From Janibacter indicus (GTDB lineage Bacteria > Actinomycetota > Actinomycetes > Actinomycetales > Dermatophilaceae), in assembly GCF_900176385.1 (NCBI RefSeq), contig NZ_FWXN01000003.1:274300-338299 (forward strand): a DNA stretch of 64,000 nt. Reading direction: 5' to 3'. Numbering within the stretch: the first letter of the stretch is position 1; each line of letters opens with the position of its first letter. A program made the position numbers and the translations under genes. Shown here in pieces: positions 50,849-57,547 of this stretch. The notes beneath the pieces are model-generated. The model worked only from the letters and a program-made list of their open reading frames with translations. It was not told where the DNA came from and searched no databases.

Positions 50849-52999
50849 GTGACCCCTTCGCCCGAGCTGCAGACCGCGGACGACATCCTCGCCGGCCTCG
50901 ATCCCGAGCAGCGCGAGGTCGCGGCCCACCCCAGTGGGCCGATGGTGGTGCTGGCGGGAGCCGGCACGGGCAAGACCCGGGCGATCACCCACCGCATCGC
51001 GTACGGCGTGCGCTCCGGGGCCTACCAGCCGCAGCGCGTGCTCGCGGTGACCTTCACCGCCCGCGCCGCCGGCGAGATGCGCACGCGGTTGCGCGACCTC
51101 GGCGTCGTCGGGGTCCAGGCGCGCACCTTCCACGCGGCGGCCCTGCGGCAGCTGCACTACTTCTGGCCGCAGGCCATCGGCGGGGCCGCGCCCGAGGTCA
51201 TGGCGCACAAGGTGCCGGCCGTCGCCGAGGCCGCCTCCCGCATGGGCATGCGCCTCGACCGCAGTGAGCTGCGCGACGTCGCCGCCGAGATCGAGTGGTC
51301 CAAGGTCTCGCTCCTCACGCCCGAGACCTACCCCGAGGCCGCCCGCCGGGCCCGCCGCGAGGCGCCCGGCATGGACCTCACCGCCATGGCCCGGCTCATC
51401 GCCACCTACGAGGACGTCAAGGGCGAGCGCGGGGTCATCGACTTCGAGGACGTCCTGCTGCTCACCGTCGGCATCCTCGAGGAGCGCGAGGACATCGCCC
51501 GCACGGTGCGCGACCAGTACCGGCACTTCGTCGTCGACGAGTACCAGGACGTCAACGCCCTCCAGCAGCGCCTGCTCGACCTGTGGCTCGGCGACCGCGG
51601 TGACATCTGCGTCGTCGGCGACCCCGCCCAGACGATCTACTCCTTCACCGGCGCCACCCCCGAGCACCTGCTGCGCTTCACCGCGACGCACCCCGGGGCG
51701 GCGACCGTGCGCCTCGTGCGCAACTACCGCTCCACCCCGCCCGTCCTCGCCCTCGCCAACCGCCTGCTGACCGATGCCCAGGGTCAGCGTCGCGGCGGTG
51801 CCGTCGAGCTGGTGCCGCAGCGCGAAGGGGGGAACCCCCCTTCGCTCATGGCGCTCGACGACGACCCGGCGGAGGCCGCCTGGGTCGCGGGCAAGGTCAA
51901 GGAGCTCGTCACCCAGGGGCGACCGCTGCGCGAGATCGCGATCCTCTTCCGGACCAACGGCCAGTCGGAGGCCTTCGAGTCGGCGCTCGCCGACGCCGAC
52001 GTGCCCTATCTCGTGCGCGGGGGCGAGCGCTTCTTCTCCCGCAAGGAGGTCCGCGAGGCGGTGCTCCTGCTGCGCGGCGCCGCCCGCACCGACGACGGGA
52101 GCAAGCCGCTGCCGGCCTTCGTCGGTGACGTGCTCGGTGGCATGGGCTGGCACGAGGACCCACCGTCGAGCTCCGGTGCGGTGCGGGCCCGGTGGGAGTC
52201 GCTCAAGGCGCTCGTCGACCTCGCCGGCCGACTGTCCTCGACCACGCCCGACGCGCGGCTGCCCGATCTCGTCCGCGACCTCGACGAGCGGATCGCCGCC
52301 CAGCACGCCCCCGACGTCGAGGGCGTGACCCTCGCCTCCCTCCACGCGGCCAAGGGCCTGGAGTGGGACGTCGTCTTCCTCGCCGGCTGCTCCGACGGGC
52401 TGCTGCCGATCATGATGGCCGAGGGGCCGGAGGAGATCGAGGAGGAGCGGCGGCTCATGTACGTCGGGGTGACCCGCGCGCGCGAGGTGCTCCACCTGTC
52501 GTGGGCGCGCGCTCGCACGCCCGGGGCCCGCGGCACCCGCCGGGTCAGCCGCTTCCTCGACCAGGCGAGCTCGATCCTCGGCGAGGGCGCACGCTCGACG
52601 CCCAAGCGCGCCAAGGCTGCTCGCGGCTCCGGCCCCCTGAAGCCCTCCCGGCCCAAGGTGTGCAAGGTGTGCGGCACCGAGCTGAGCACGGCAACCGAGC
52701 GGGCCTCCGGCCGATGCCCCGACTGCCCGCCCACCTACGACGAGGCGACCTTCGAGCGGCTGCGCGCCTGGCGGCTCGCGGTGTCCCGGGCGGCGTCCGT
52801 GCCCGCCTTCGTCGTCTTCACCGATGCCACCCTCGAGGCGATCGCCGAGGCCGAGCCGGCCCACCAGCGGGACCTGTCGGCGATCAGCGGTGTCGGTCCG
52901 CGCAAGCTCTCGCTCTACGCCGACCAGGTGCTCGCCGTCGTCGGCGGAGCCGACCCCGACGAGGTCGCCGAGGCGGCCGTCGGGGAGCCCGAGGACTGA
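50849..52999 (+). CDS. uvrD2: ATP-dependent DNA helicase UvrD2
   Basis: A 716-residue SF1A helicase: Walker A LAGAGTGKTRAITHR (about 35), Ia AVTFTARAAGEMRTRL, II FVVDEYQDVNALQQ, III GDPAQTIYSFTGA, IV LVRNYRST, V ASLHAAKGLEWDVVF and VI YVGVTRAREVL. The C-terminus is the mycobacterial UvrD2 type: a tetracysteine module CKVCGTELSTATERASGRCPDCP (about 608-630) and an HRDC domain (about 635-700, ISGVGPRKLSLYADQVL). It acts in DNA repair or replication; in M. tuberculosis UvrD2 is essential. GTG start. The coding sequence contains a perfect 11-bp inverted motif pair at 51822. Confidence 0.93.
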   Translation: MTPSPELQTADDILAGLDPEQREVAAHPSGPMVVLAGAGTGKTRAITHRIAYGVRSGAYQPQRVLAVTFTARAAGEMRTRLRDLGVVGVQARTFHAAALRQLHYFWPQAIGGAAPEVMAHKVPAVAEAASRMGMRLDRSELRDVAAEIEWSKVSLLTPETYPEAARRARREAPGMDLTAMARLIATYEDVKGERGVIDFEDVLLLTVGILEEREDIARTVRDQYRHFVVDEYQDVNALQQRLLDLWLGDRGDICVVGDPAQTIYSFTGATPEHLLRFTATHPGAATVRLVRNYRSTPPVLALANRLLTDAQGQRRGGAVELVPQREGGNPPSLMALDDDPAEAAWVAGKVKELVTQGRPLREIAILFRTNGQSEAFESALADADVPYLVRGGERFFSRKEVREAVLLLRGAARTDDGSKPLPAFVGDVLGGMGWHEDPPSSSGAVRARWESLKALVDLAGRLSSTTPDARLPDLVRDLDERIAAQHAPDVEGVTLASLHAAKGLEWDVVFLAGCSDGLLPIMMAEGPEEIEEERRLMYVGVTRAREVLHLSWARARTPGARGTRRVSRFLDQASSILGEGARSTPKRAKAARGSGPLKPSRPKVCKVCGTELSTATERASGRCPDCPPTYDEATFERLRAWRLAVSRAASVPAFVVFTDATLEAIAEAEPAHQRDLSAISGVGPRKLSLYADQVLAVVGGADPDEVAEAAVGEPED
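51822..51845. repeat. Perfect inverted motif pair inside uvrD2
   Basis: GCGAAGGGGGG and CCCCCCTTCGC separated only by AA, translated as REGGNPPSL between conserved helicase motifs IV and V. Confidence 0.85.
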
Positions 53000-53004
53000 T
53001 CCGC

Positions 53005-53044
53005 GATTAATTCGGTGGCGCACCCGGCCGGTGTGCTCTAGGTT
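53005..53044 (+). promoter_or_regulatory. WhiB7-type autoregulated promoter
   Basis: The AT-rich GATTAATT (53005-53012) sits just upstream of a GTGGCG-like -35 (53015-53020). TAGGTT (53039-53044) follows after 18 bases as -10. An AT-rich stretch immediately upstream of the -35 is the known WhiB7 AT-hook target, so positive autoregulation is expected. Confidence 0.6.
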
Positions 53045-53113
53045 GGACGTTGTCAGTCGGACATACCCACGCGTGTGATCCGAGAGCGCGTCGACGAGAG
53101 GAGGGCAGGACCC

Positions 53114-53287
53114 ATGGACAACATCACGATGAACCTCATCCCGGAGTCTTGGGCTGCCCTCGTGCCGTCCGCCGATCTCTGCATCGGCGGCGCCACCGGC
53201 GTCTTCACCGACCGTGGCCGCACCCTGGCCGCTGAGCCGAAGACCCCCTTCGTCGCGGACCCGCGCCCTGCAGGACCTCCCGTCTAG
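53114..53287 (+). CDS. whiB7 leader ORF (57 aa)
   Basis: A 57-residue frame in the long whiB7 leader, beginning MDNITMNLIPESWAALVPSADLCIGG and preceded by GAGGAGGG. Its TAG stop (53285-53287) falls in the loop of the first leader hairpin (53272-53307). In mycobacteria and streptomycetes translation of a whiB7/wblC leader ORF senses ribosome-targeting antibiotics: stalling changes the RNA fold and lets polymerase pass an attenuator. The layout here fits that model. The peptide sequence itself need not matter. Confidence 0.7.
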   Translation: MDNITMNLIPESWAALVPSADLCIGGATGVFTDRGRTLAAEPKTPFVADPRPAGPPV

Positions 53288-53307
53288 GAGACGGACTCAC
53301 AGGTCCT
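53272..53307 (+). promoter_or_regulatory. Leader hairpin 1 of whiB7
   Basis: AGGACCT (53272-53278) pairs with AGGTCCT (53301-53307). Inside, CCGTCT/AGACGG (53279-53293) makes a second stem that contains the uORF stop codon. A ribosome finishing the uORF would cover this hairpin, a classic switch geometry. Confidence 0.6.
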
Positions 53308-53314
53308 CCTCTAC

Positions 53315-53350
53315 AGGCCGCGGCATCCCGACACCCGGGAACCGCGGCCT
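53315..53350 (+). terminator. whiB7 attenuator
   Basis: AGGCCGCGG (53315) pairs with CCGCGGCCT (to 53350), with an inner stem TCCCG/CGGGA. It is followed by TCGTCGTGT, a weak U-tract. It lies between the leader ORF and whiB7. Confidence 0.7.
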
Positions 53351-53419
53351 TCGTCGTGTCCCGGCACCGCCACAAGCACCCGCCACACCACGCATCACAC
53401 GCCACCAGGAGAACCCGAC

Positions 53420-53686
53420 GTGACGACCACGACCCACCCACCGATACAGCGACTGACGCCGTGCCAGGCCGAGGAGCCGGAGATCTGGTTCGCCGAGACG
53501 CCTGCGGGCGTCGAGTACGCCAAGGCCCTGTGCCAGTCCTGCCCCTTCCAGGAGATGTGCCTCGACGGAGCCCTCGAGCGCCGCGAGCCCTGGGGAGTCT
53601 GGGGCGGAGAGCTCTTCGACTCCGGACGCGTCATCCCCCGCAAGCGGCCGCGTGGCCGCCCCCGCAAGCACCCCATCCCCGCCTGA
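53420..53686 (+). CDS. whiB7: WhiB7 antibiotic-response transcription factor
   Basis: An 88-residue Fe-S transcriptional regulator that binds SigA at promoters with AT-rich -35 flanks and induces intrinsic antibiotic resistance genes. Four cluster Cys are present: one in LTPCQAEEP and three in ALCQSCPFQEMC. The G(V/I)WGG turn reads EPWGVWGGELF. The C-terminal AT-hook RPRGRPRKH distinguishes WhiB7 from other WhiB proteins. GTG start with CAGGAG upstream. Its location after uvrD2 matches Rv3197A. Leader ORF, attenuator and AT-rich promoter are all visible. Confidence 0.95.
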   Translation: MTTTTHPPIQRLTPCQAEEPEIWFAETPAGVEYAKALCQSCPFQEMCLDGALERREPWGVWGGELFDSGRVIPRKRPRGRPRKHPIPA

Positions 53687-53712
53687 GCGAGATCACGAGA
53701 GGAGGTACCGAC

Positions 53713-53844
53713 ATGATGAAGTTCCCCAAGATGTCCCGGCTGCGGACCACGGACCGGCCCCTGGCCTATGTCCCCGAGGTCGAGCGGCGTGAGCTGCTCG
53801 CCCGCCGGCAGGACCCCCGACCCGCTCACCTGAGCTTCCGATGA
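53713..53844 (+). CDS. 43-aa conserved-looking small protein downstream of whiB7
   Basis: A small ORF (MMKFPKMSRLRTTDRPLAYVPEVERRELLARRQDPRPAHLSFR) with one of the strongest ribosome-binding sites in the window, AGAGGAGG 7 bases before the ATG. It begins 26 bases after the whiB7 stop with no terminator between, so it should be co-transcribed and share WhiB7 control. It is basic (about 11 Arg/Lys in 43) without a TM helix. I know no family for it. A ribosome-associated or regulatory role is only speculation. A terminator follows. Confidence 0.65.
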   Translation: MMKFPKMSRLRTTDRPLAYVPEVERRELLARRQDPRPAHLSFR

Positions 53845-53890
53845 GCGCGATCACCGGCGGCGTCGATCACGACCCCGCCCGAGAGGCCGA

Positions 53891-53922
53891 CAGGCCCCAC
53901 CCGATGCCCCGGGTGGGGCCTG
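53891..53922 (+). terminator. Terminator of the whiB7 transcript
   Basis: CAGGCCCCACCC pairs with GGGTGGGGCCTG (12-bp perfect stem, 8-base loop), followed by TTGTCGTT. Confidence 0.85.
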
Positions 53923-53971
53923 TTGTCGTTGGTGGGGAGGGCGAAGGGAGGAGCGTGGCACTCTGGTGCAC

Positions 53972-54550
53972 ATGGTCACCACGCTGCGCATCGCCCAGGA
54001 CGAGACCGCCGACGAGCTGCTCTCCTCCGACCCCTTCGCCCTGCTGCTCGGGATGCTGCTCGACCAGCAGTTCCCGATGGAGCGTGCCTTCGCCGGCCCG
54101 GCCAAGCTCAAGGAGCGCTTCGGCTCGCTCGACCCGGCGAAGCTCGCGGCGGCGGACCCGGAGGAGTTCGCCGACCTGTGCGCCACCCCGCCTGCCGTGC
54201 ACCGCTACGGCCGTTCGATGGCCGGGCGCATCCAGGCCGTCGCCGAGGTCGTCCGCGACGAGTACGACGGCGACGTCACGCGCATCTGGACCACGACCGA
54301 CGACCCGGCCGAGATCGTGGGGCGGCTGAAGGCCCTGCCCGGCTTCGGCGACCAGAAGGCGCGCATCTTCGCCGCGCTCCTGGGCAAGCAGCTCGGTGTA
54401 CGACCGGCTGGCTGGCGCGAGGCGATCGGCCCCTACGCCGAGGACGGGTCGCGCCGCTCGGTCGCCGACGTCACCGACGAGACCTCGCTGCAGGAGGTCC
54501 GCGACTACAAGAAGGCCGCGAAGGCCGAGGCGAAGGCCGCGAAGGGCTAA
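53972..54550 (+). CDS. HhH-GPD-type base-excision repair protein
   Basis: A 192-residue helical protein of the actinobacterial HhH-GPD family. DPFALLLGMLLDQQFPMERAFAGPAKL and a helix-hairpin-helix LKALPGFGDQKARIFAALLGKQ (about 110-132) resemble the DNA-glycosylase core. The usual catalytic Lys/Asp after the HhH is not obvious (AGWREAIGPYAEDG), so substrate and activity are unknown. The start is uncertain between ATG 53972 and GTG 53966. The gene ends in a 4-base stop-to-stop overlap (CTAA) with the ABC1 kinase gene. Confidence 0.8.
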   Translation: MVTTLRIAQDETADELLSSDPFALLLGMLLDQQFPMERAFAGPAKLKERFGSLDPAKLAAADPEEFADLCATPPAVHRYGRSMAGRIQAVAEVVRDEYDGDVTRIWTTTDDPAEIVGRLKALPGFGDQKARIFAALLGKQLGVRPAGWREAIGPYAEDGSRRSVADVTDETSLQEVRDYKKAAKAEAKAAKG

Positions 54551-55857
54551 CCCTCGGCGAAGCCCGGCAGCAGGCGCTCCATCGACCCGCGGGCCGGGAT
54601 CGTCGCGCCGAGCTGGCACAGCACGCCGGTCGAGCCGACGAAGACGCGGTGGATCATCGCGTACTCGCGCGGCATGTTCATCCGCAGCCCCGTGGCGAAC
54701 TCCGGGGCTCGCAGGTCGGTGACGCCCCGCGCGGCGGCACGCAGCCACTCGCGGGTGAAGGCGTGCTCGGGCTCGCGCAGCGGCTCGACGAAGGGGAGCA
54801 GGTAGGCGAGCACCTCGTCGGCGTCGACCTCGATCCCGGGGAGGATGAAGCCCTCGGCGCGCAGCCCGTCGACGACCCCCTGGGCGTCGTCGGCCAGGGC
54901 CCGGCGCACGAGGCGCCCGACGACCGGCGGGATGCCATGGGGCAGCCGGGCCACCGCGCCGTAGTCGATGACGCCGAGGCGCCCGTCGGGCGTGAGTCGG
55001 AAGTTGCCCGGGTGCGGGTCGGCATGGAGCAGCCCGGCCCGCCCGGGGCCGTCGAGGAGGAACTCGAGGTAGAGCTGGCCGACCCGGTCGCGCACGTCCT
55101 GGTCGGCCTCGCGGATGACCTGGCTGAGTGGGGCGCCGGCGAGCCACTCGCCGACGATGACGTGCCGCGTGTGCAGGACGACATCGGGGACGGCGACGTG
55201 CGGGTCGTCGCGAAAGGCCTCGGCGAAGGCGCGCTGGTTGGCCGCCTCGAGGGCGTAGTCGAGCTCCTCATCGGCCGCGGCGAGCAGCTCCTCGGTCACC
55301 GGCTTGATGTCGACGCCGGGCATCCAGGTCGTCGCGACCCGCGCCAGTCGGGCGATCTGCTGCAGGTCCGAGCGAAGCGCCGTGTCGGCACCGGGGTACT
55401 GCACCTTGACCGCGACCTCGCGTCCGTCGGCGGCCACGCCCCGGTGCACCTGCCCGATCGACGCCGCAGCGACGGGCGCGTCCTCGATGTCGACCTGCTC
55501 GCGCCACCGGGGTCCGAGGTCGCGGCGCAGCACCTCGTGGACCTGCTCGATCGACATCGGGGGAGCGGCGTCCTGCAGTCGCACGAGCATCTCGCGGTAG
55601 GGCTCGACCATCTCCTCGGGCATCGCCGCCTCGAGGACCGACAGGGCCTGGCCGACCTTCATCGCGCCGCCCTTGAGCGAGCCGAGGACGGTGAAGAGCT
55701 GCTCCGCGGTGCGGCGCTGGATCTCCTCGGTGACGACGTCGGCGGGCGTGCCCGTAAGCCGTCGACCGACGCCTCGGGCGCTGCGCCCGGCGTGGCCGAT
55801 CGGGACGGCGGCCAGCCGCGCGGCTCGGCCGGCGGCACGGCGTGGGATCTGGCTCAC
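54547..55857 (-). CDS. ABC1/AarF (UbiB-like) atypical kinase
   Basis: A 436-residue atypical kinase. The family N-terminal motif is LKGGAMKVGQALSV (KxGQ, about 62-75). The Ala-rich nucleotide loop is PVAAASIGQVHRG (about 128-140), and VAVKVQYPG holds the ATP-binding Lys. The catalytic loop is LLHADPHPGNFRL (about 268) and the metal-binding loop GVIDYGAVARL. UbiB-type proteins support isoprenoid lipid or quinone metabolism. Rv3197 is the neighbour of whiB7 in M. tuberculosis and has been linked to macrolide resistance there. The GTG overlaps the ThiF-like stop. Confidence 0.88.
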   Translation of the reverse strand: MSQIPRRAAGRAARLAAVPIGHAGRSARGVGRRLTGTPADVVTEEIQRRTAEQLFTVLGSLKGGAMKVGQALSVLEAAMPEEMVEPYREMLVRLQDAAPPMSIEQVHEVLRRDLGPRWREQVDIEDAPVAAASIGQVHRGVAADGREVAVKVQYPGADTALRSDLQQIARLARVATTWMPGVDIKPVTEELLAAADEELDYALEAANQRAFAEAFRDDPHVAVPDVVLHTRHVIVGEWLAGAPLSQVIREADQDVRDRVGQLYLEFLLDGPGRAGLLHADPHPGNFRLTPDGRLGVIDYGAVARLPHGIPPVVGRLVRRALADDAQGVVDGLRAEGFILPGIEVDADEVLAYLLPFVEPLREPEHAFTREWLRAAARGVTDLRAPEFATGLRMNMPREYAMIHRVFVGSTGVLCQLGATIPARGSMERLLPGFAEG

Positions 55858-56810
55858 CCCACCATTGTGTCGTCCCACCCTGAGACCGGTGCGGACCCCC
55901 CTTCGTCCGTGGTGTCGGTCGCGGCACGGGGGCGAGGATCACCGCACTCCGGGCACCCGGGGTGGGCCGGCCAGCGGTGCCGTTCGAGGGTGGGGCCCGG
56001 CGTCGCCACCTCGAAGGACCACTCCGGCGTCGTCACCCGCCCTGCGAGGTGGTCGAGGACGAGCGCCGTCGTCAGGCCGGCAGCGAGCAGGCGCACCGCG
56101 GGCGAGGCATCGGCCGGCTCGGGGCCGGCGACCCGCGGCCGCACGAGCTGCGCCCGCAGGTAGGGCCAGTCGGGGTCGACGCCGACCCGGGTCAGGTCGA
56201 GGCAGTGCAGGCAGGGCCGGCCCTCGGGCGTGATGACGGGGCCGATGCTCGCGTGCTCGGCCTGGCACCACAGTGGCAGGACGGGTGTCCGCGCGGCCAG
56301 CCACGGGTGGATGGTCGCGGGGTCGGCCGGGGCGGGGCTGACGACGACCGCCAGGTCCACGCTCGTCGCGTCTCCAGGGCGCACCCGGGTGACGTCGACC
56401 TGCTCGCCCTGCCGGAGCACGTCGGTGAGCAGGGCCGGCAGTGCGCCGGCCCCGACGACGGCGACCCGCGGCGGCCGGGCGGTGTCGGCGGGAGCGATGT
56501 GCCCGAGCGCGACGAGCCGGTCGAGGACGTCGGCGGCGCGGGTCGGCTCGATGCCTTCGAGCGCCGCCGTCGTCACGGCCTCGGTGAGCGCCCGCCCGGG
56601 GTCGAGGGTCGCGAGCCACCGCAGCTCGTCGTCGCTCAGCCCGAGCAGACGGGTGGCCCGTGGGCCGGTGCCCAGCTGGACGCTGCCGTCAGGACGACGA
56701 AGGGGGTGCAGCCGCGCCCGGCGCAGGGGGCCGGGAGGCGCGTCGTGCGGCAGGCGGTCGAGGTCCGGACGGCGCGTGGCGGGCGCCGGGTCGTGCGGTG
56801 GATGGGGCAT
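55854..56810 (-). CDS. ThiF/E1-like cyclodehydratase-type protein
   Basis: A 318-residue protein resembling the leader-binding E1-like proteins associated with YcaO enzymes. An N-terminal winged-helix-like part (about 45-105) is followed by a Rossmann-like core beginning VAVVGAGALPALL (about 114). GRPCLHCLDLTRVGVDPDWPYLRAQL (about 198-223) and HPGCPECG supply four Cys, typical of a structural zinc site. The nucleotide motif is degenerate, with no conserved adenylation Arg/Asp, so it is probably a binding protein. No YcaO gene or precursor peptide is in the window. Coupled (GTGA) to the ABC1 kinase. Confidence 0.65.
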   Translation of the reverse strand: MPHPPHDPAPATRRPDLDRLPHDAPPGPLRRARLHPLRRPDGSVQLGTGPRATRLLGLSDDELRWLATLDPGRALTEAVTTAALEGIEPTRAADVLDRLVALGHIAPADTARPPRVAVVGAGALPALLTDVLRQGEQVDVTRVRPGDATSVDLAVVVSPAPADPATIHPWLAARTPVLPLWCQAEHASIGPVITPEGRPCLHCLDLTRVGVDPDWPYLRAQLVRPRVAGPEPADASPAVRLLAAGLTTALVLDHLAGRVTTPEWSFEVATPGPTLERHRWPAHPGCPECGDPRPRAATDTTDEGGSAPVSGWDDTMVG

Positions 56811-56906
56811 GGCGGCTGCTTCGGGTGGGCGGCTGGTGGTCCGCCCACTCTGGCGGAGATCGCCGCCCCGCCTCCTGCGTCATCCACAGGTCCCGCCCAG
56901 GAGGCT

Positions 56907-57010
56907 GCATTGCCCTACGGCAATGCAGTCCGGAGGGGGCAGGAGGCCGCATTGCCCTACGGCAATGCAGTCCGGAGGGGGCAGGAGGCTGCATTGCCCT
57001 ACGGCAATGC
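56907..57010. repeat. Array of three 20-nt palindromes, 42-bp period
   Basis: Three copies of GCATTGCC-CTAC-GGCAATGC, the reverse complement of the 48.1-kb element, begin at 56907, 56949 and 56991, exactly 42 bases apart. The intervening 22 bases are nearly identical (AGTCCGGAGGGGGCAGGAGG plus two). The loop of the last copy contains the TAG stop of the Nudix gene. Confidence 0.9.
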
Positions 57011-57547
57011 AGAGACGAGGGCGCGGATGGAGGCGTCGGTGTCCGGGGGGAGGGCGGCGACCGGCCACCACGCGACGTCGATCGACTCCGGGGAGACGAC
57101 CGGCTCGGCGCCGGCCGCGGCGACGGCGACCCACCGCAGGTTCAGGTGCTCGGTGCAGCGGGTGAAGCCGGACCCGAGCGCGTGCCGGTCGAGCTGGGCG
57201 AGCTCGGGCAGCAGCCGCAGGGAGCCGGCGGGCAGGCCCGACTCCTCGACCGCCTCGCGCCGGGCCGCCGCGGCGATGCCGGGGTCGCTCGCCTCGATGT
57301 GCCCGCCGAACTGCAGCCACCGGCCGACCTTGCGGTGCAGGGTGAGCAGCACCCGCTCGCGGGGCTCGTCGACGACGAGGCACGACGCGGTGAAGTGCGC
57401 GGGCGGGCCCGCCTTGGCGCTCGCGTCCTCGTGCGCGGCGAGGTGCGCGAGGTAGTCCAGGCGCAGCCGCTCCTGCTCGGGCGAGGGCGCGGACCATCCG
57501 GTCAGCAGCTCGTGCAGGTCGGCGTCGAGGTGGGCGTGCGTGCTCAC
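56999..57547 (-). CDS. Nudix hydrolase
   Basis: A 182-residue Nudix protein. The Nudix box is GHIEASDPGIAAAARREAVEESGL (about 82-105), with the metal-binding REAVEE core intact although the start is GHIE where GGxxE is usual. The preceding LLTLHRKVGRWLQFGGH is typical of family members annotated as ADP-ribose or nucleotide-sugar hydrolases. Substrate is unknown. GTG start in a GTGA overlap with the DUF2342 gene. Its last codons (Ala-Leu-Pro-stop) are supplied by the palindromic repeat. Confidence 0.85.
   Translation of the reverse strand: MSTHAHLDADLHELLTGWSAPSPEQERLRLDYLAHLAAHEDASAKAGPPAHFTASCLVVDEPRERVLLTLHRKVGRWLQFGGHIEASDPGIAAAARREAVEESGLPAGSLRLLPELAQLDRHALGSGFTRCTEHLNLRWVAVAAAGAEPVVSPESIDVAWWPVAALPPDTDASIRALVSALP

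Noticed and set aside
56880..57040. Coding reading of repeated ALPYGNA / CIAVGQC peptides in and around the palindrome arrays
   Set aside because: These peptides arise from reading the palindromes in several frames on either strand. Only the last three codons and the stop of the Nudix gene really use the repeat.
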